A stretch of DNA of 64,000 bases from Acinetobacter sp. ANC 4204 (GTDB lineage Bacteria > Pseudomonadota > Gammaproteobacteria > Pseudomonadales > Moraxellaceae): the NCBI RefSeq assembly GCF_002135205.1, contig NZ_NEFZ01000001.1, positions 62,001-126,000 on the forward strand, written 5' to 3'. Below, one piece after another: positions 53,570 through 61,468 of the stretch. Made by a program: the position numbers and the translations under genes. Numbering within the stretch: the stretch's first letter is position 1; each line of letters begins with the position of its first letter. The notes under the pieces were generated by a model. That model saw only the letters and a list, made by a program, of their open reading frames with translations, searched no databases and was not told the origin of the DNA.

Positions 53570-55729
53570 CTAATTCACCAATGCTTTAAGTGTGTAAATT
53601 ATCTTGCCATTGAGTGTTTCAATCGAAACCACTTCAAATGACAAACCCATTGCCATCAATACGCCATGACCAGCATTTAGTTTCTCAAGATCAATACCTA
53701 GACCTTTCGCATTCTCAATCTGCAACACCACATCGGATGCATTCTCTGCTATTAGTAATGGCGAATTAAATTGAATCGTTTGCCCAACTTCATAAGCGAC
53801 CACCTGCTGTAAGGTCACACCACCTGTCACGATTGCAGCTGAGTTACTCGCAACGGCGCTTAGGGCTTGCATGTCCTGTCCGAGCCACTGTTTTAAAACA
53901 TCATCCGCTTTCGAACTCACAGATGCATTTAGATAGTTCGTGATTGCAGCATCATTGCCCTGCACATAATCCAAGAAAGTCTTAATTGCGCTTGGTCGAA
54001 TGGATGGATCTAAAGGAATAACTGTATTGGCCACCGTGTTGAATAGATCTCTCGATTTATCATCCATCGGGGCTAAAAGACTGGTCAGCTTTTTAGATGC
54101 AGTCCATTCGGCTTTAATTGCCTCTTTCTGCTCAAGTAGATATTCCTTATCCAGCAATGACTTAGAAATCTTCTGATCCACCAATGTTTCAAGCTCTCCA
54201 AATTGCAAAGGATGTGAACTCCAATCCAAAGCCTCTGCAACCTCTGGCAGTTTGTCATCAGGTGTAATACCGTATTTCAATGCTTGTTTCTCTGTGAGGG
54301 CGATGACAGTACAGCGACAGTTATGTGTTATAATTCCATCTGCGGATAATAAGCCACTATCACTTTGGAAATCATAAACATGACCGCTGAAAAAGTCCTC
54401 GAGAACATCGACTACTGGATCGACCGCTACATGGCTGGCATGAGCATTAACCAGATATCCAAACAAACCGGAATCGTCAGACACTCTGTGACTAGACAAC
54501 TCCTCAAAAAGGGCGTTGTCTTGAGAACTCAAAGCCAAGCCGAAGCGCTCAAGTGGCAAATGATCAAACAGACTCCAGGCGGAATTGAGCGTCAATGTTC
54601 GGCTGCCTGGGATACCATTAGAGACTCCAATAGAGAGTTGGAATTGGCTGCCATCAATCTCTACACCACTCAAAATCTCGGAAAGAGATTGATCGCAAGC
54701 AAGCTTGGAACATCCTTGGGCAATGTCGATAGGATCTTCAGGAAGCACAATATTATTAATAGCCGCCCTGTCGCCAGAAGAGCTGTTAGTTTTAGTAAAC
54801 TCACAACCGGTTCCATCATCTCTGATCACGAACATTCGCTGTTCGACGCCCTTACCGCCATTAGCGTTGACCTTGATCGACAAACCGTCATCAATGACAT
54901 CAATGTGGATTTCACTATCAGAGGTGAAAAGATTGCCATTGAGCTTGAAAGAAGAAGCTTTTCCGATAGTAAGAGCATGACCAACGAACGTCTTGAAAAG
55001 ATTTTCAGCAGTGGGTACAAGCTCATCGTTGTATATCTTCCGCGTCAAACAGTTAGTATTAAGACTTTCGACTGGTCTATCGTAAGCAATCAAATTGTCA
55101 CCTTGCTTAATGAACTCAGCAATAACCCAGCCACGACTCGTAAGTATTGGGTGATTAGCCGTGACGCTCAACTCGCGGCCAGACTTGGTGATAAGCTTTA
55201 CGATCTTCCCGCTGTAAAATCTCTTAATAGCACCATGTGAGGCACCATCAATTTTTGTATCAGGTAAGAAGCAACGGAAGCCCAACGGCGGGTAATGCGT
55301 TAGCCAAAATGGGTGATTTATCGGTAATACAATTCGATTCAATGCCAAGTGTGCAGGACGTACACGTGAGTCATTGATAGCCGAATACATCAGATACTGA
55401 CGTTTGTCTTTATTCCGTTGCTGTTGTTGCCAACGCCCATGACTATATGCACTTTGGATATTGGTCCGAAATACATTGTCCATGTAATGCTTAGGTAAAA
55501 CGATTTCTGATTCAGCTACGAGCTTTTGAAAATCATTAAAAGTGCCGCCCGATGCTAAGGTTTTGTTAAGTGACTTAATCACTGACTCAGCTTGTTCAAG
55601 ACTCGACAAAAAGCTAACCGTAGTCGCCATCTGTCGTGTCTTAAGATCCATTGAGTAGAACTCATCAGGCAACACCACTTTCTTACTATGCGCATACTGC
55701 AGCGCTTCAAGAAACGTTACTGGTTGCAT
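53570..55729 (-). CDS. MuF head morphogenesis protein interrupted by an intein
   Basis: A 719-residue frame. The host protein (exteins) is residues 1-152 and 471-719. It has the MuF pattern: FRTNIQSAYSHGRWQQQQ, then SRVRPAHLALNRIVLPI, and PPLGFR joined to CRCTVIALTEKQ after splicing, which restores the PPLG-x-R-CRC motif. Residues 153-470 are an intein. After splicing the protein is about 401 residues, normal for MuF. It abuts the portal gene (55730) and the next gene (53569). The opposite strand of the intein carries a nuclease frame. Confidence 0.92.
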   Translation of the reverse strand: MQPVTFLEALQYAHSKKVVLPDEFYSMDLKTRQMATTVSFLSSLEQAESVIKSLNKTLASGGTFNDFQKLVAESEIVLPKHYMDNVFRTNIQSAYSHGRWQQQQRNKDKRQYLMYSAINDSRVRPAHLALNRIVLPINHPFWLTHYPPLGFRCFLPDTKIDGASHGAIKRFYSGKIVKLITKSGRELSVTANHPILTSRGWVIAEFIKQGDNLIAYDRPVESLNTNCLTRKIYNDELVPTAENLFKTFVGHALTIGKASSFKLNGNLFTSDSEIHIDVIDDGLSIKVNANGGKGVEQRMFVIRDDGTGCEFTKTNSSSGDRAAINNIVLPEDPIDIAQGCSKLACDQSLSEILSGVEIDGSQFQLSIGVSNGIPGSRTLTLNSAWSLFDHLPLERFGLALSSQDNALFEELSSHRVSDDSGLFGYLVNAHASHVAVDPVVDVLEDFFSGHVYDFQSDSGLLSADGIITHNCRCTVIALTEKQALKYGITPDDKLPEVAEALDWSSHPLQFGELETLVDQKISKSLLDKEYLLEQKEAIKAEWTASKKLTSLLAPMDDKSRDLFNTVANTVIPLDPSIRPSAIKTFLDYVQGNDAAITNYLNASVSSKADDVLKQWLGQDMQALSAVASNSAAIVTGGVTLQQVVAYEVGQTIQFNSPLLIAENASDVVLQIENAKGLGIDLEKLNAGHGVLMAMGLSFEVVSIETLNGKIIYTLKALVN
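54326..54334 (+). promoter_or_regulatory. Extended -10 promoter for the antisense nuclease frame
   Basis: TGTTATAAT on the plus strand, a consensus extended -10 (TGn plus TATAAT). It is made of the reverse complement of the intein codons for Ile-Thr-His-Asn near its C-terminus. No good -35 exists, as is allowed for extended -10 promoters. A start near 54341 would leave a leader of about 39 bases before ATG 54380. Inference, not proof. Confidence 0.55.
54380..55240 (+). CDS. Putative homing endonuclease encoded antisense inside the intein
   Basis: A 286-residue frame lying wholly inside the intein on the other strand. Two helix-turn-helix-like segments: about 21-46 (MSINQISKQTGIVRHSVTRQ) and about 101-125 (LIASKLGTSLGNVDRIFRKH). 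The C-terminal half has a PD-(D/E)XK/Vsr-like core: VDFTIRGEKIAIELERR gives Asp177, Glu188 and Glu190, followed by a charged helix (NERLEKIFSSGYKLIVVYLP). Codons coincide exactly with those of the sense frame. ATG 54380 has a weak GGAA site; TTG 54365 is an alternative. The domain order fits a homing or mobile nuclease; activity is unproven. Confidence 0.75.
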   Translation: MTAEKVLENIDYWIDRYMAGMSINQISKQTGIVRHSVTRQLLKKGVVLRTQSQAEALKWQMIKQTPGGIERQCSAAWDTIRDSNRELELAAINLYTTQNLGKRLIASKLGTSLGNVDRIFRKHNIINSRPVARRAVSFSKLTTGSIISDHEHSLFDALTAISVDLDRQTVINDINVDFTIRGEKIAIELERRSFSDSKSMTNERLEKIFSSGYKLIVVYLPRQTVSIKTFDWSIVSNQIVTLLNELSNNPATTRKYWVISRDAQLAARLGDKLYDLPAVKSLNSTM

Positions 55730-57196
55730 CTATTTCCCCTTAGCTGCTGTCGCATACCCCAATACATCTGCAGCATATAAAGCCTGATCCAAATGCGCTG
55801 TAAATTGCGACTTTGTTGCACCAGATATCAATCGAGACAAATTGAACAGCAAAGCCTCTGGTGTTTCAGACTCAGCCGCTAATTGTCTAATCTGCTCATT
55901 GGTCAAGAGTTGTAAGTCATCCTGAGCATCTGTCAGTTCATCCACCTCTTGCTGTTCAGGTGACTGCTTTTGCACTGATGCTTTAAAGCTGAATGCTTGA
56001 TGAGGTAGTGCATTAAATTGAGTGTTAGGGACGGCAGTGCTAGTACTCATCTTAAAGTGTTCAGCCTTAATGCCGTATGTCTCAATCACATACTGGTCAT
56101 TAAACTCAACACCTAATGTTTTTAGCTTTATATCACGATCAACAACAGCGACCTTAAGATCCTGCTCACCACCTAAAACAATTGTGTGCTTTTCAAAGTT
56201 ATTCAGCAGGCAGAGTGCGTCTATGAGCTCTTGAATCGTAGGCGTGATCATGCGTAGGTCTGAATTACGCTTATCTAAGCGAACATCATTATGCACTTCA
56301 CCCAAAGCTCGACTTCCAACACCATCAGTCCCACTTGTGAGCGTTTGGCCTAAGACAACCTTTTGAATACGGCGGGTTAATACATTATCAAAGGCTTCAA
56401 ATGCTGTGCTGCCACCATTAGAAGAACTTCCACCTATAGTTTCTACCGAATCCTCTGCGCCAATAGACATAACTGATTGTGCATGAGCATTCAGTAAAGC
56501 CGCAGTCATCGCATCAATATCATCCTGTTTACGATCTTTACCCCCAACTTTCCCTAATAAGATTGGTGTGCCAAAGCGTTCTAAAAACTTGACCCAAAAC
56601 TTTGTTGTATTGGTACGGAAGAACCATAGCCAATAAAGCTTCGACAGTAATGGATCACCATAAGGCTGTTTGAATGTAGGTTTACGGCGTGTCAAAAAGA
56701 ACTTGAGTGGATATTTGGCATTTACATCAATTTCTGTAGCATTTTGTCGGTAAATTAAACGTCCATCATTCTTGGGCTCAAACCATTCTAGAGGCTTAAC
56801 TACAATCTCATTTAAGGTGAATTTACTGTCACTGGTAAGTGCATAGTTGGCTTCCATAACCGAATAACCGTAAGGGCAAGCTTCCCATGCACCTGAGACG
56901 ATCTCAGCATGCCAACGAGTGAATAAATCCTTTAGAAAAACCGTTTGCTCCCCATGATCTTCAACAAATCGCCACGGCGCATTGAGAACTGCATCAAGGC
57001 GTGTCTCCATGGCCTGTGCAATCTCATCATCTACCATAAGGACTGATAATCGTTGCCGGGTTAGCCCAGCCTGACGAAGTACTTCGTCAATATCAGCTTT
57101 GCGACCCAAAGTGAATGCAAGGTTCTCAACAGCAACCTCTGTCATTAAGCCAGCTGATTTAGGCTTTGTTTTCTTACTTTCTGACTTCTTTGCCAT
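55730..57196 (-). CDS. Portal protein, DUF935 (Mu gp29-like)
   Basis: A 488-residue portal forming the dodecameric entry ring of the head. The DUF935 pattern is clear: DDEIAQAMETRLDAVLNAPW, later PYGDPLLSKLYWLWFFRTN and FLERFGTPILLGK. It abuts the MuF gene (the usual portal-MuF pair) and ends 12 bases after the terminase. Normal length. Confidence 0.92.
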   Translation of the reverse strand: MAKKSESKKTKPKSAGLMTEVAVENLAFTLGRKADIDEVLRQAGLTRQRLSVLMVDDEIAQAMETRLDAVLNAPWRFVEDHGEQTVFLKDLFTRWHAEIVSGAWEACPYGYSVMEANYALTSDSKFTLNEIVVKPLEWFEPKNDGRLIYRQNATEIDVNAKYPLKFFLTRRKPTFKQPYGDPLLSKLYWLWFFRTNTTKFWVKFLERFGTPILLGKVGGKDRKQDDIDAMTAALLNAHAQSVMSIGAEDSVETIGGSSSNGGSTAFEAFDNVLTRRIQKVVLGQTLTSGTDGVGSRALGEVHNDVRLDKRNSDLRMITPTIQELIDALCLLNNFEKHTIVLGGEQDLKVAVVDRDIKLKTLGVEFNDQYVIETYGIKAEHFKMSTSTAVPNTQFNALPHQAFSFKASVQKQSPEQQEVDELTDAQDDLQLLTNEQIRQLAAESETPEALLFNLSRLISGATKSQFTAHLDQALYAADVLGYATAAKGK

Positions 57197-57208
57197 CTTA
57201 AAAACCTT

Positions 57209-58885
57209 TTAGAAACTTCGTGAACCTCCCCCTCCTGGTCTTAATCGTGCAGGCGGCTTGATATCACTAAAACAGATCATGACGCTATCAGCCCGGTTAG
57301 GTGATAAGGAACCATCGGGTTGCTTATTTACAAGGATTTTGCCAGCACCATTTTTGCTGTAGGTCGGCTGTGATAACTCACGCTTAAGTTGCTCCAGTTC
57401 GCGCTTATCCAAATCTTCAGTCGATAGTGAGATAAGTGCATCAGGATCGTATTGCATACCTTGTAGTGCTCTGTACGTGTTCTGGAAGCGCATACGCAAA
57501 CTCCACCACATTTGAGCTTTTAGGTTTGCGAAGAAATCGATATTCTTCCGAGCCTCTACCATCTCAAGCTCTGGGTTATGAACTGCGCCCGATCCCCTGA
57601 ACGGATCCGCTTGGATCTCATCAATTCCTTTAGCACTGTTTTGCTCATTAATGACTCGGGCATCACCGCGCACACCAGCTCCCAAGCCATCTGCATCGTA
57701 AAAGAACAAATTCAGTTTTTGCTCTAAGCAAATATCGATTGCCTTTTGGGTTGTTCCAAAGATGTCATCACCGATGCCTGACCACGTATCCAAATACTGC
57801 AGAACAATGCCATGACGTGAGGCAAAGGAGTTTTTATCCTTACCCTCATCTGCCACATCAAGTGCACCATTACGCTCACCTGAAGGCTGAATCTCGAGTT
57901 TTATATGCGAATCTACCGCAGCCTCAACCCATGCCGATGGAATCAACACACCTTCAACTGAAGCAGCGTAGTCAATATCAACCTCTTGGGCTAAGACAAT
58001 GTCGTCAAGCGTCGCAATTTGCTTTTCATACCACGGATGAATCAGCTTCCCATGGAGTGAGACAGTCCAGTTTTTATCTGGGTTGTCCCGCCACGCCATC
58101 GTAAACACGGCGTAACGACCGCTGAATCGATCTTGATGAAACTTGTCCCCGATACCGTTTGGCGTTGATCCCTTGATATGAACGTTTGTGTTCTGCGATA
58201 TAGCTGCATCTACAGCTTCTTGACGCTCTACGAATGCCCATTCATCAAGAAAGTACATTGTGGTACGTCCACCACGGCCAATGTTGTCTCCAGCCTCGCC
58301 CGTAACGGTCGCACCATTATCAGGATTGATAATACGCATGTAGTTGTCGTGGACCTTTTCGACAAATCCTTTCGGCTTCATCCAATCAGGAAGTTTTGAG
58401 AACATATCTCGGAACTTATGCAGCAGCGTTTTGGGGTCACCCTTCTTATCAACCAGATCCTCTTTACGACTACCTACACCACCAGCAAAGCCCTCTACAA
58501 ATAACCATCGATGCAGATAAAACCCCAGCACAACATAGCTCATACCTTCATCACGACTCTTCTCAATGAGACCATGAGTTTGAGTGCTTTCACGCTCAAG
58601 TAACCAGTTGACCAATTCAACTTGACCAGGGCGAAGTACAAAAGGAATATTTGCCGGTAATCCAAAAGGCATCCCCCTTGGATCGTAAGTCCACACCCAA
58701 TGATTAAACCAATGTGCTGGATCATTCTTGCACTTGTATATCTCTGCTTGAATGCTGAGTTCACTTTGCTCAATTACTGCTCGGTAATAGTAACGTCTGG
58801 TCATCTCAGCAATGACTTCAGGCAAACGTGTGTTCATCGTCCACTCTTTGATGAGGGGTGCTATTTCTTCAATTGCGTAACTCAT
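57209..58885 (-). CDS. Terminase large subunit
   Basis: A 558-residue DNA-packaging motor with ATPase and nuclease domains. A deviant Walker A is near 106-116 (LIEKSRDEGMS), Walker B near 210-215 (MYFLDE, Asp214-Glu215), and the nuclease begins around 340 with GALDVADEGKDKNS. The C-terminus is glycine/arginine-rich. The start overlaps the small subunit by 4 bases (ATGA). Replaces the Mu gp28 gene as the motor in this head module. Confidence 0.9.
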   Translation of the reverse strand: MSYAIEEIAPLIKEWTMNTRLPEVIAEMTRRYYYRAVIEQSELSIQAEIYKCKNDPAHWFNHWVWTYDPRGMPFGLPANIPFVLRPGQVELVNWLLERESTQTHGLIEKSRDEGMSYVVLGFYLHRWLFVEGFAGGVGSRKEDLVDKKGDPKTLLHKFRDMFSKLPDWMKPKGFVEKVHDNYMRIINPDNGATVTGEAGDNIGRGGRTTMYFLDEWAFVERQEAVDAAISQNTNVHIKGSTPNGIGDKFHQDRFSGRYAVFTMAWRDNPDKNWTVSLHGKLIHPWYEKQIATLDDIVLAQEVDIDYAASVEGVLIPSAWVEAAVDSHIKLEIQPSGERNGALDVADEGKDKNSFASRHGIVLQYLDTWSGIGDDIFGTTQKAIDICLEQKLNLFFYDADGLGAGVRGDARVINEQNSAKGIDEIQADPFRGSGAVHNPELEMVEARKNIDFFANLKAQMWWSLRMRFQNTYRALQGMQYDPDALISLSTEDLDKRELEQLKRELSQPTYSKNGAGKILVNKQPDGSLSPNRADSVMICFSDIKPPARLRPGGGGSRSF

Positions 58886-59388
58886 AATTTGCCATTAATT
58901 GCTAAGCGAGATAGCTCTTGTGCGGACATCCCAGCAAGCTGCTCAGGGGTATACATAGCGGGGCGCTGGCTGTGCTCTGTTTCAGTTTTAATCGCACCAC
59001 CATCTTTGCCTGTAATTTCTAACTTACGCTCGTAGTGGCCTTTCACAATCTTTTGAATTTGATCAATCAGCTTAATCGACATCACCACATTGCCTTTCTT
59101 GGAAACCAAAAGGTCACTCAAGATTTGCAATTGAATAATGTCGTTTGCACCGATGATGTTGTAGATCGGTTGATCAATATATTTCTTCCGTGCTTCATGG
59201 AATAAATCCACTAACTCTTGCGATAAATCCGCACCTGCAGTCTTTGTTGGGTCATAGCATTCAACCTGTTGTCGAGACACATCAATCTTGAAATTTTCCT
59301 TGACAGCCTCTACTACGAGGGATGGTTCCATAAACTGTGCAAGTGACCGAACAATAAAGACTTTTTCTGCTTTTTTAAGTCTTGCCAT
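58882..59388 (-). CDS. Terminase small subunit, DUF2280 type
   Basis: A 168-residue DNA-recognition subunit. The N-terminus (MARLKKAEKVFIVRSLAQFM ... VSRQQVECYDPTK) has the helix-turn-helix arrangement of DUF2280 proteins, and the C-terminal tail (MYTPEQLAGMSAQELSRLAI) likely contacts the large subunit. ATG 59388 follows GGAGAGAA; an earlier start at 59415 is unlikely. The 4-base overlap with the large subunit confirms the pair. Confidence 0.85.
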   Translation of the reverse strand: MARLKKAEKVFIVRSLAQFMEPSLVVEAVKENFKIDVSRQQVECYDPTKTAGADLSQELVDLFHEARKKYIDQPIYNIIGANDIIQLQILSDLLVSKKGNVVMSIKLIDQIQKIVKGHYERKLEITGKDGGAIKTETEHSQRPAMYTPEQLAGMSAQELSRLAINGKL

Positions 59389-59433
59389 TTCTCTCCATCC
59401 GTCAAGGTACGTCAAGGAAAGTGGGCAAAAAAA

Positions 59434-60075
59434 TTAACCTATGACACAGTTCCCACAACACGCAGACACATTAAAATCAGATACAAACGGCGCATTCTTT
59501 GTGATTTCGACTAAGCGCTTAACGCTGTCGCTTGCACCCCAACGCTTGACCACACCGTAGAACTCTTCAACGTCATGACCAGCTAAGTAATGCTTTGGTA
59601 AACCAGTATTGTCGCTGTAAATAATCTCGTCGTCTTGGTCACGCTCTACACCAATGTGATAAAGCTCATGTTCTATTAAGGCGCAGAAATCATGATCTGT
59701 AGCTTGCTCACAGAATGATGCGTCTATAGTGATGAGATAAACTGGCACACAACCAAACCAGTCCCTCATCTGCTGTTCCTGCCGAGCCTTCTTCCACCCG
59801 CCTTGGTTAAACATCACCTTTTCACATTGCCCCAGTACCATACGCTTCTTTGCCATACATGCAGATGATGCCCATGCAAATGCTAAAAAGGTTTCATCGT
59901 CGTGTAGTAGCTCAGAAATATGGTCATGATCTGGATTGTGGAGCTGGCCACCTATGGTTAGATAGTTTTTAATCACCCATTCTTTTAATTCCACGGCGGG
60001 CGCAAGGCGAATTGCTTCTTCTTCCTCAGCCTGATCAATGAGATCCGTCGGTGGGAATGGTCTGATCTGTTCCAT
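59434..60075 (-). CDS. Phage putative metallopeptidase
   Basis: A 213-residue protein with a zinc-peptidase motif, HELYHIG (His136-Glu137-x-x-His140), and a likely third ligand near AGHDVEEF (His167). This matches the family of phage metallopeptidase-like proteins often found before the terminase genes. Overlaps the VRR-NUC gene by 41 bases in another frame. Ends with several cysteines (SACCGNC). Target unknown. Confidence 0.85.
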   Translation of the reverse strand: MEQIRPFPPTDLIDQAEEEEAIRLAPAVELKEWVIKNYLTIGGQLHNPDHDHISELLHDDETFLAFAWASSACMAKKRMVLGQCEKVMFNQGGWKKARQEQQMRDWFGCVPVYLITIDASFCEQATDHDFCALIEHELYHIGVERDQDDEIIYSDNTGLPKHYLAGHDVEEFYGVVKRWGASDSVKRLVEITKNAPFVSDFNVSACCGNCVIG

Positions 60076-60472
60076 CTTCTATTCTCTCTAACTGCGACTT
60101 GATCCACCGAATCACACCACCCGACTCAATTGCATGTGGCTCAAAACGCTGAATCCTGTAACCCATATCTTCAGCTAGATCATATTTATTAAATGCATTT
60201 GCTATCTTTTTTCCACCACGCCCGACGGCCCAAGGACTTCCCGCTATTTCAATGAGAAGTCGCAACTTCACAATATAAAAATCAAATCGCCAGTTTTTAG
60301 TGGATTCAAATTGAAATCTACGCTCATAGCCAATTAAATGTTCTTCTAATTCTTGGAATAGCGCTTCCTCAGCTTCTAAGTATTTTTCTTTTGCTTTAGG
60401 TAAGGGTTTAGAGCGTGGTTTCGTTTTAGGCGGACGTTTTTTAGTTTTCCAGAAATAGTCATCCTCGTTCAT
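60035..60472 (-). CDS. VRR-NUC/DUF559-like endonuclease
   Basis: A 145-residue protein with a restriction-like nuclease core: NWRFDFYIVKLRLLIEIAGS, where Asp, Glu and nearby residues form the site, then GRGGKKIANAFNKYDLAEDM and a GYRIQRF strand. Such small phage nucleases resolve branched DNA before packaging. The N-terminus is Lys/Pro-rich. It lies next to the terminase genes, matching that role. Confidence 0.8.
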   Translation of the reverse strand: MNEDDYFWKTKKRPPKTKPRSKPLPKAKEKYLEAEEALFQELEEHLIGYERRFQFESTKNWRFDFYIVKLRLLIEIAGSPWAVGRGGKKIANAFNKYDLAEDMGYRIQRFEPHAIESGGVIRWIKSQLERIEDGTDQTIPTDGSH

Positions 60473-60485
60473 ATATTGCGCCCAT

Positions 60486-60508
60486 AAAAAACCACCCGAA
60501 GGTGGTTT
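60486..60508 (-). terminator. Terminator with UUCG tetraloop
   Basis: On the minus strand AAACCACC-TTCG-GGTGGTTT followed by T residues; it lies just after the antitoxin stop codon at 60511, so it ends the toxin-antitoxin operon. Confidence 0.88.
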
Positions 60509-60510
60509 AG

Positions 60511-60969
60511 TTATCTTGCATCATGCTCTCTGTGTTTCCATGATCTATTCCGAGAATATGAAAAATTCATATTACTGTTTTCAATCGTTCGTTCTTGATG
60601 ATTAAGTTTCTCAATCATTTCTATAAGAGCACCACCCCCATGGGCCTGCTCTTTATATAGTGCTCGCAAAACAAGTTCTGCTGGTTTTCCGATAGCCACA
60701 CGTCCACTTTCCCAATTACGGACTGTAGACTCATCAACCTTTAAAATACCTGCTAGGTTTTTCTGCGAAAGATTTAGTTCTTTTCGCAAGAAGCGAATTT
60801 CTTCACCATTTAGTTCTGGTTTTTCATTAATCAAATATAGGCCAATTGTTTTATGGAGTTCGTTCACCGATGCAATGGACACCAATTCACCATACTCTTC
60901 ATCGGTTTCAATTTCGAAACCATCAACAAGCCAAACATTGCTTAAACCAGACTCTTCATAGTGATACAT
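60511..60969 (-). CDS. HTH antitoxin of a DUF4258 toxin-antitoxin pair
   Basis: A 152-residue protein. The N-terminal half (about 1-50) lacks zinc-binding cysteines; a Cro/C1-type helix-turn-helix follows at about 55-105 (IRFLRKELNLSQKNLAGILK, VDESTVRNWESGR), as in MqsA/HigA-like antitoxins. The C-terminal tail is charged. It follows the toxin-like gene by 8 bases and is probably autoregulated at the promoter near 61346. Confidence 0.8.
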   Translation of the reverse strand: MYHYEESGLSNVWLVDGFEIETDEEYGELVSIASVNELHKTIGLYLINEKPELNGEEIRFLRKELNLSQKNLAGILKVDESTVRNWESGRVAIGKPAELVLRALYKEQAHGGGALIEMIEKLNHQERTIENSNMNFSYSRNRSWKHREHDAR

Positions 60970-60977
60970 AACTGTGC

Positions 60978-61277
60978 CTATTCTTTAAATGTAGTAACAA
61001 CAATAGAAAAGTCCCCGCTTTCACGAACCTTTATTACAACTACAGTTGTAATAAACTCACCCGCAGTGCGAACTGAAATATTCAGTTGGCAATCTCCGCT
61101 GGTGGTTGGGTATGGACCTTCCGTAATATCTCCGTGCTCAAAACAGCAAATAATCTGTTTGAGTGAGATACCGCGCTCCTGCATTCTCTCCCTAACATGT
61201 TTTGTTAGTTTGATCTTTCTAGTGTCTTTTGCAATTTCTCTAAGCTTACGCTTAGCTTCAATTTCGGTTAAACACAT
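60978..61277 (-). CDS. DUF4258 toxin-like protein
   Basis: A 99-residue protein with the DUF4258 pattern (KLTKHVRERMQERGISLKQI, then GDCQLNISVRTAGEFITTVV), a RelE/BrnT-like small beta protein. It is the upstream gene of a two-gene operon with an HTH antitoxin. If active it would act on RNA or translation; activity is not shown by sequence alone. ATG 61277 has no strong ribosome site. Confidence 0.8.
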   Translation of the reverse strand: MCLTEIEAKRKLREIAKDTRKIKLTKHVRERMQERGISLKQIICCFEHGDITEGPYPTTSGDCQLNISVRTAGEFITTVVVIKVRESGDFSIVVTTFKE

Positions 61278-61342
61278 ATACAGACACTTTATTGATTAGG
61301 TTGAGTGATTCGCGCAGAACCGTTAATTATTAGCGGTATATG

Positions 61343-61374
61343 CGAATAGTATTCCATTGAGAATATTCGGTCAA
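61343..61374 (-). promoter_or_regulatory. Toxin-antitoxin promoter and operator
   Basis: -35 TTGACC (61374-61369), 17-base spacer, -10 TACTAT (61351-61346). The inverted repeat CGAATA (61343-61348) / TATTCG (61364-61369) overlaps both elements, so antitoxin binding would block transcription. It lies about 70 bases before the toxin start. Confidence 0.7.
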
Positions 61375-61468
61375 TGTTTTTCGGTTACCACATGTAAAGT
61401 TGATAGGCAACCTTGATGTGCATCAAATGCGTTACATCTCGTCGCAATGCATCATTTTGATTGTATCT

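Larger units (their letters stand above)
54320..55273 (-). other. Intein within the MuF gene (318 residues)
   Basis: Self-splicing protein segment. The N-terminal splice residue is Cys1 (codon 55273-55271). Block B is TANHPILTS with the key His near residue 41. The C-terminal blocks read GHVYDFQSD ... DGIITHN, ending in the His-Asn pair (residues 317-318), and the next extein residue is Cys. All residues needed for splicing are present. Between about residues 65 and 295 the sense strand shows no LAGLIDADG or HNH motif; it is rich in Ser, Leu, Asp and Gly. The nuclease is instead suggested on the other strand. Confidence 0.92.

Noticed and set aside
54705..54980. Second plus-strand frame (91 codons) inside the intein
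   Set aside because: In a different phase from the nuclease frame, with no domain pattern; a shadow of the two overlapping frames.
54320..55273. Hint domain as a polymorphic toxin or hedgehog-type autoprocessing module
   Set aside because: The host protein continues in frame after His-Asn-Cys and restores the MuF CRC motif, which fits an intein.
57739..58104. 121-codon plus-strand frame opposite the large terminase gene
   Set aside because: His/Gln/Tyr-rich shadow composition and no recognisable domain.
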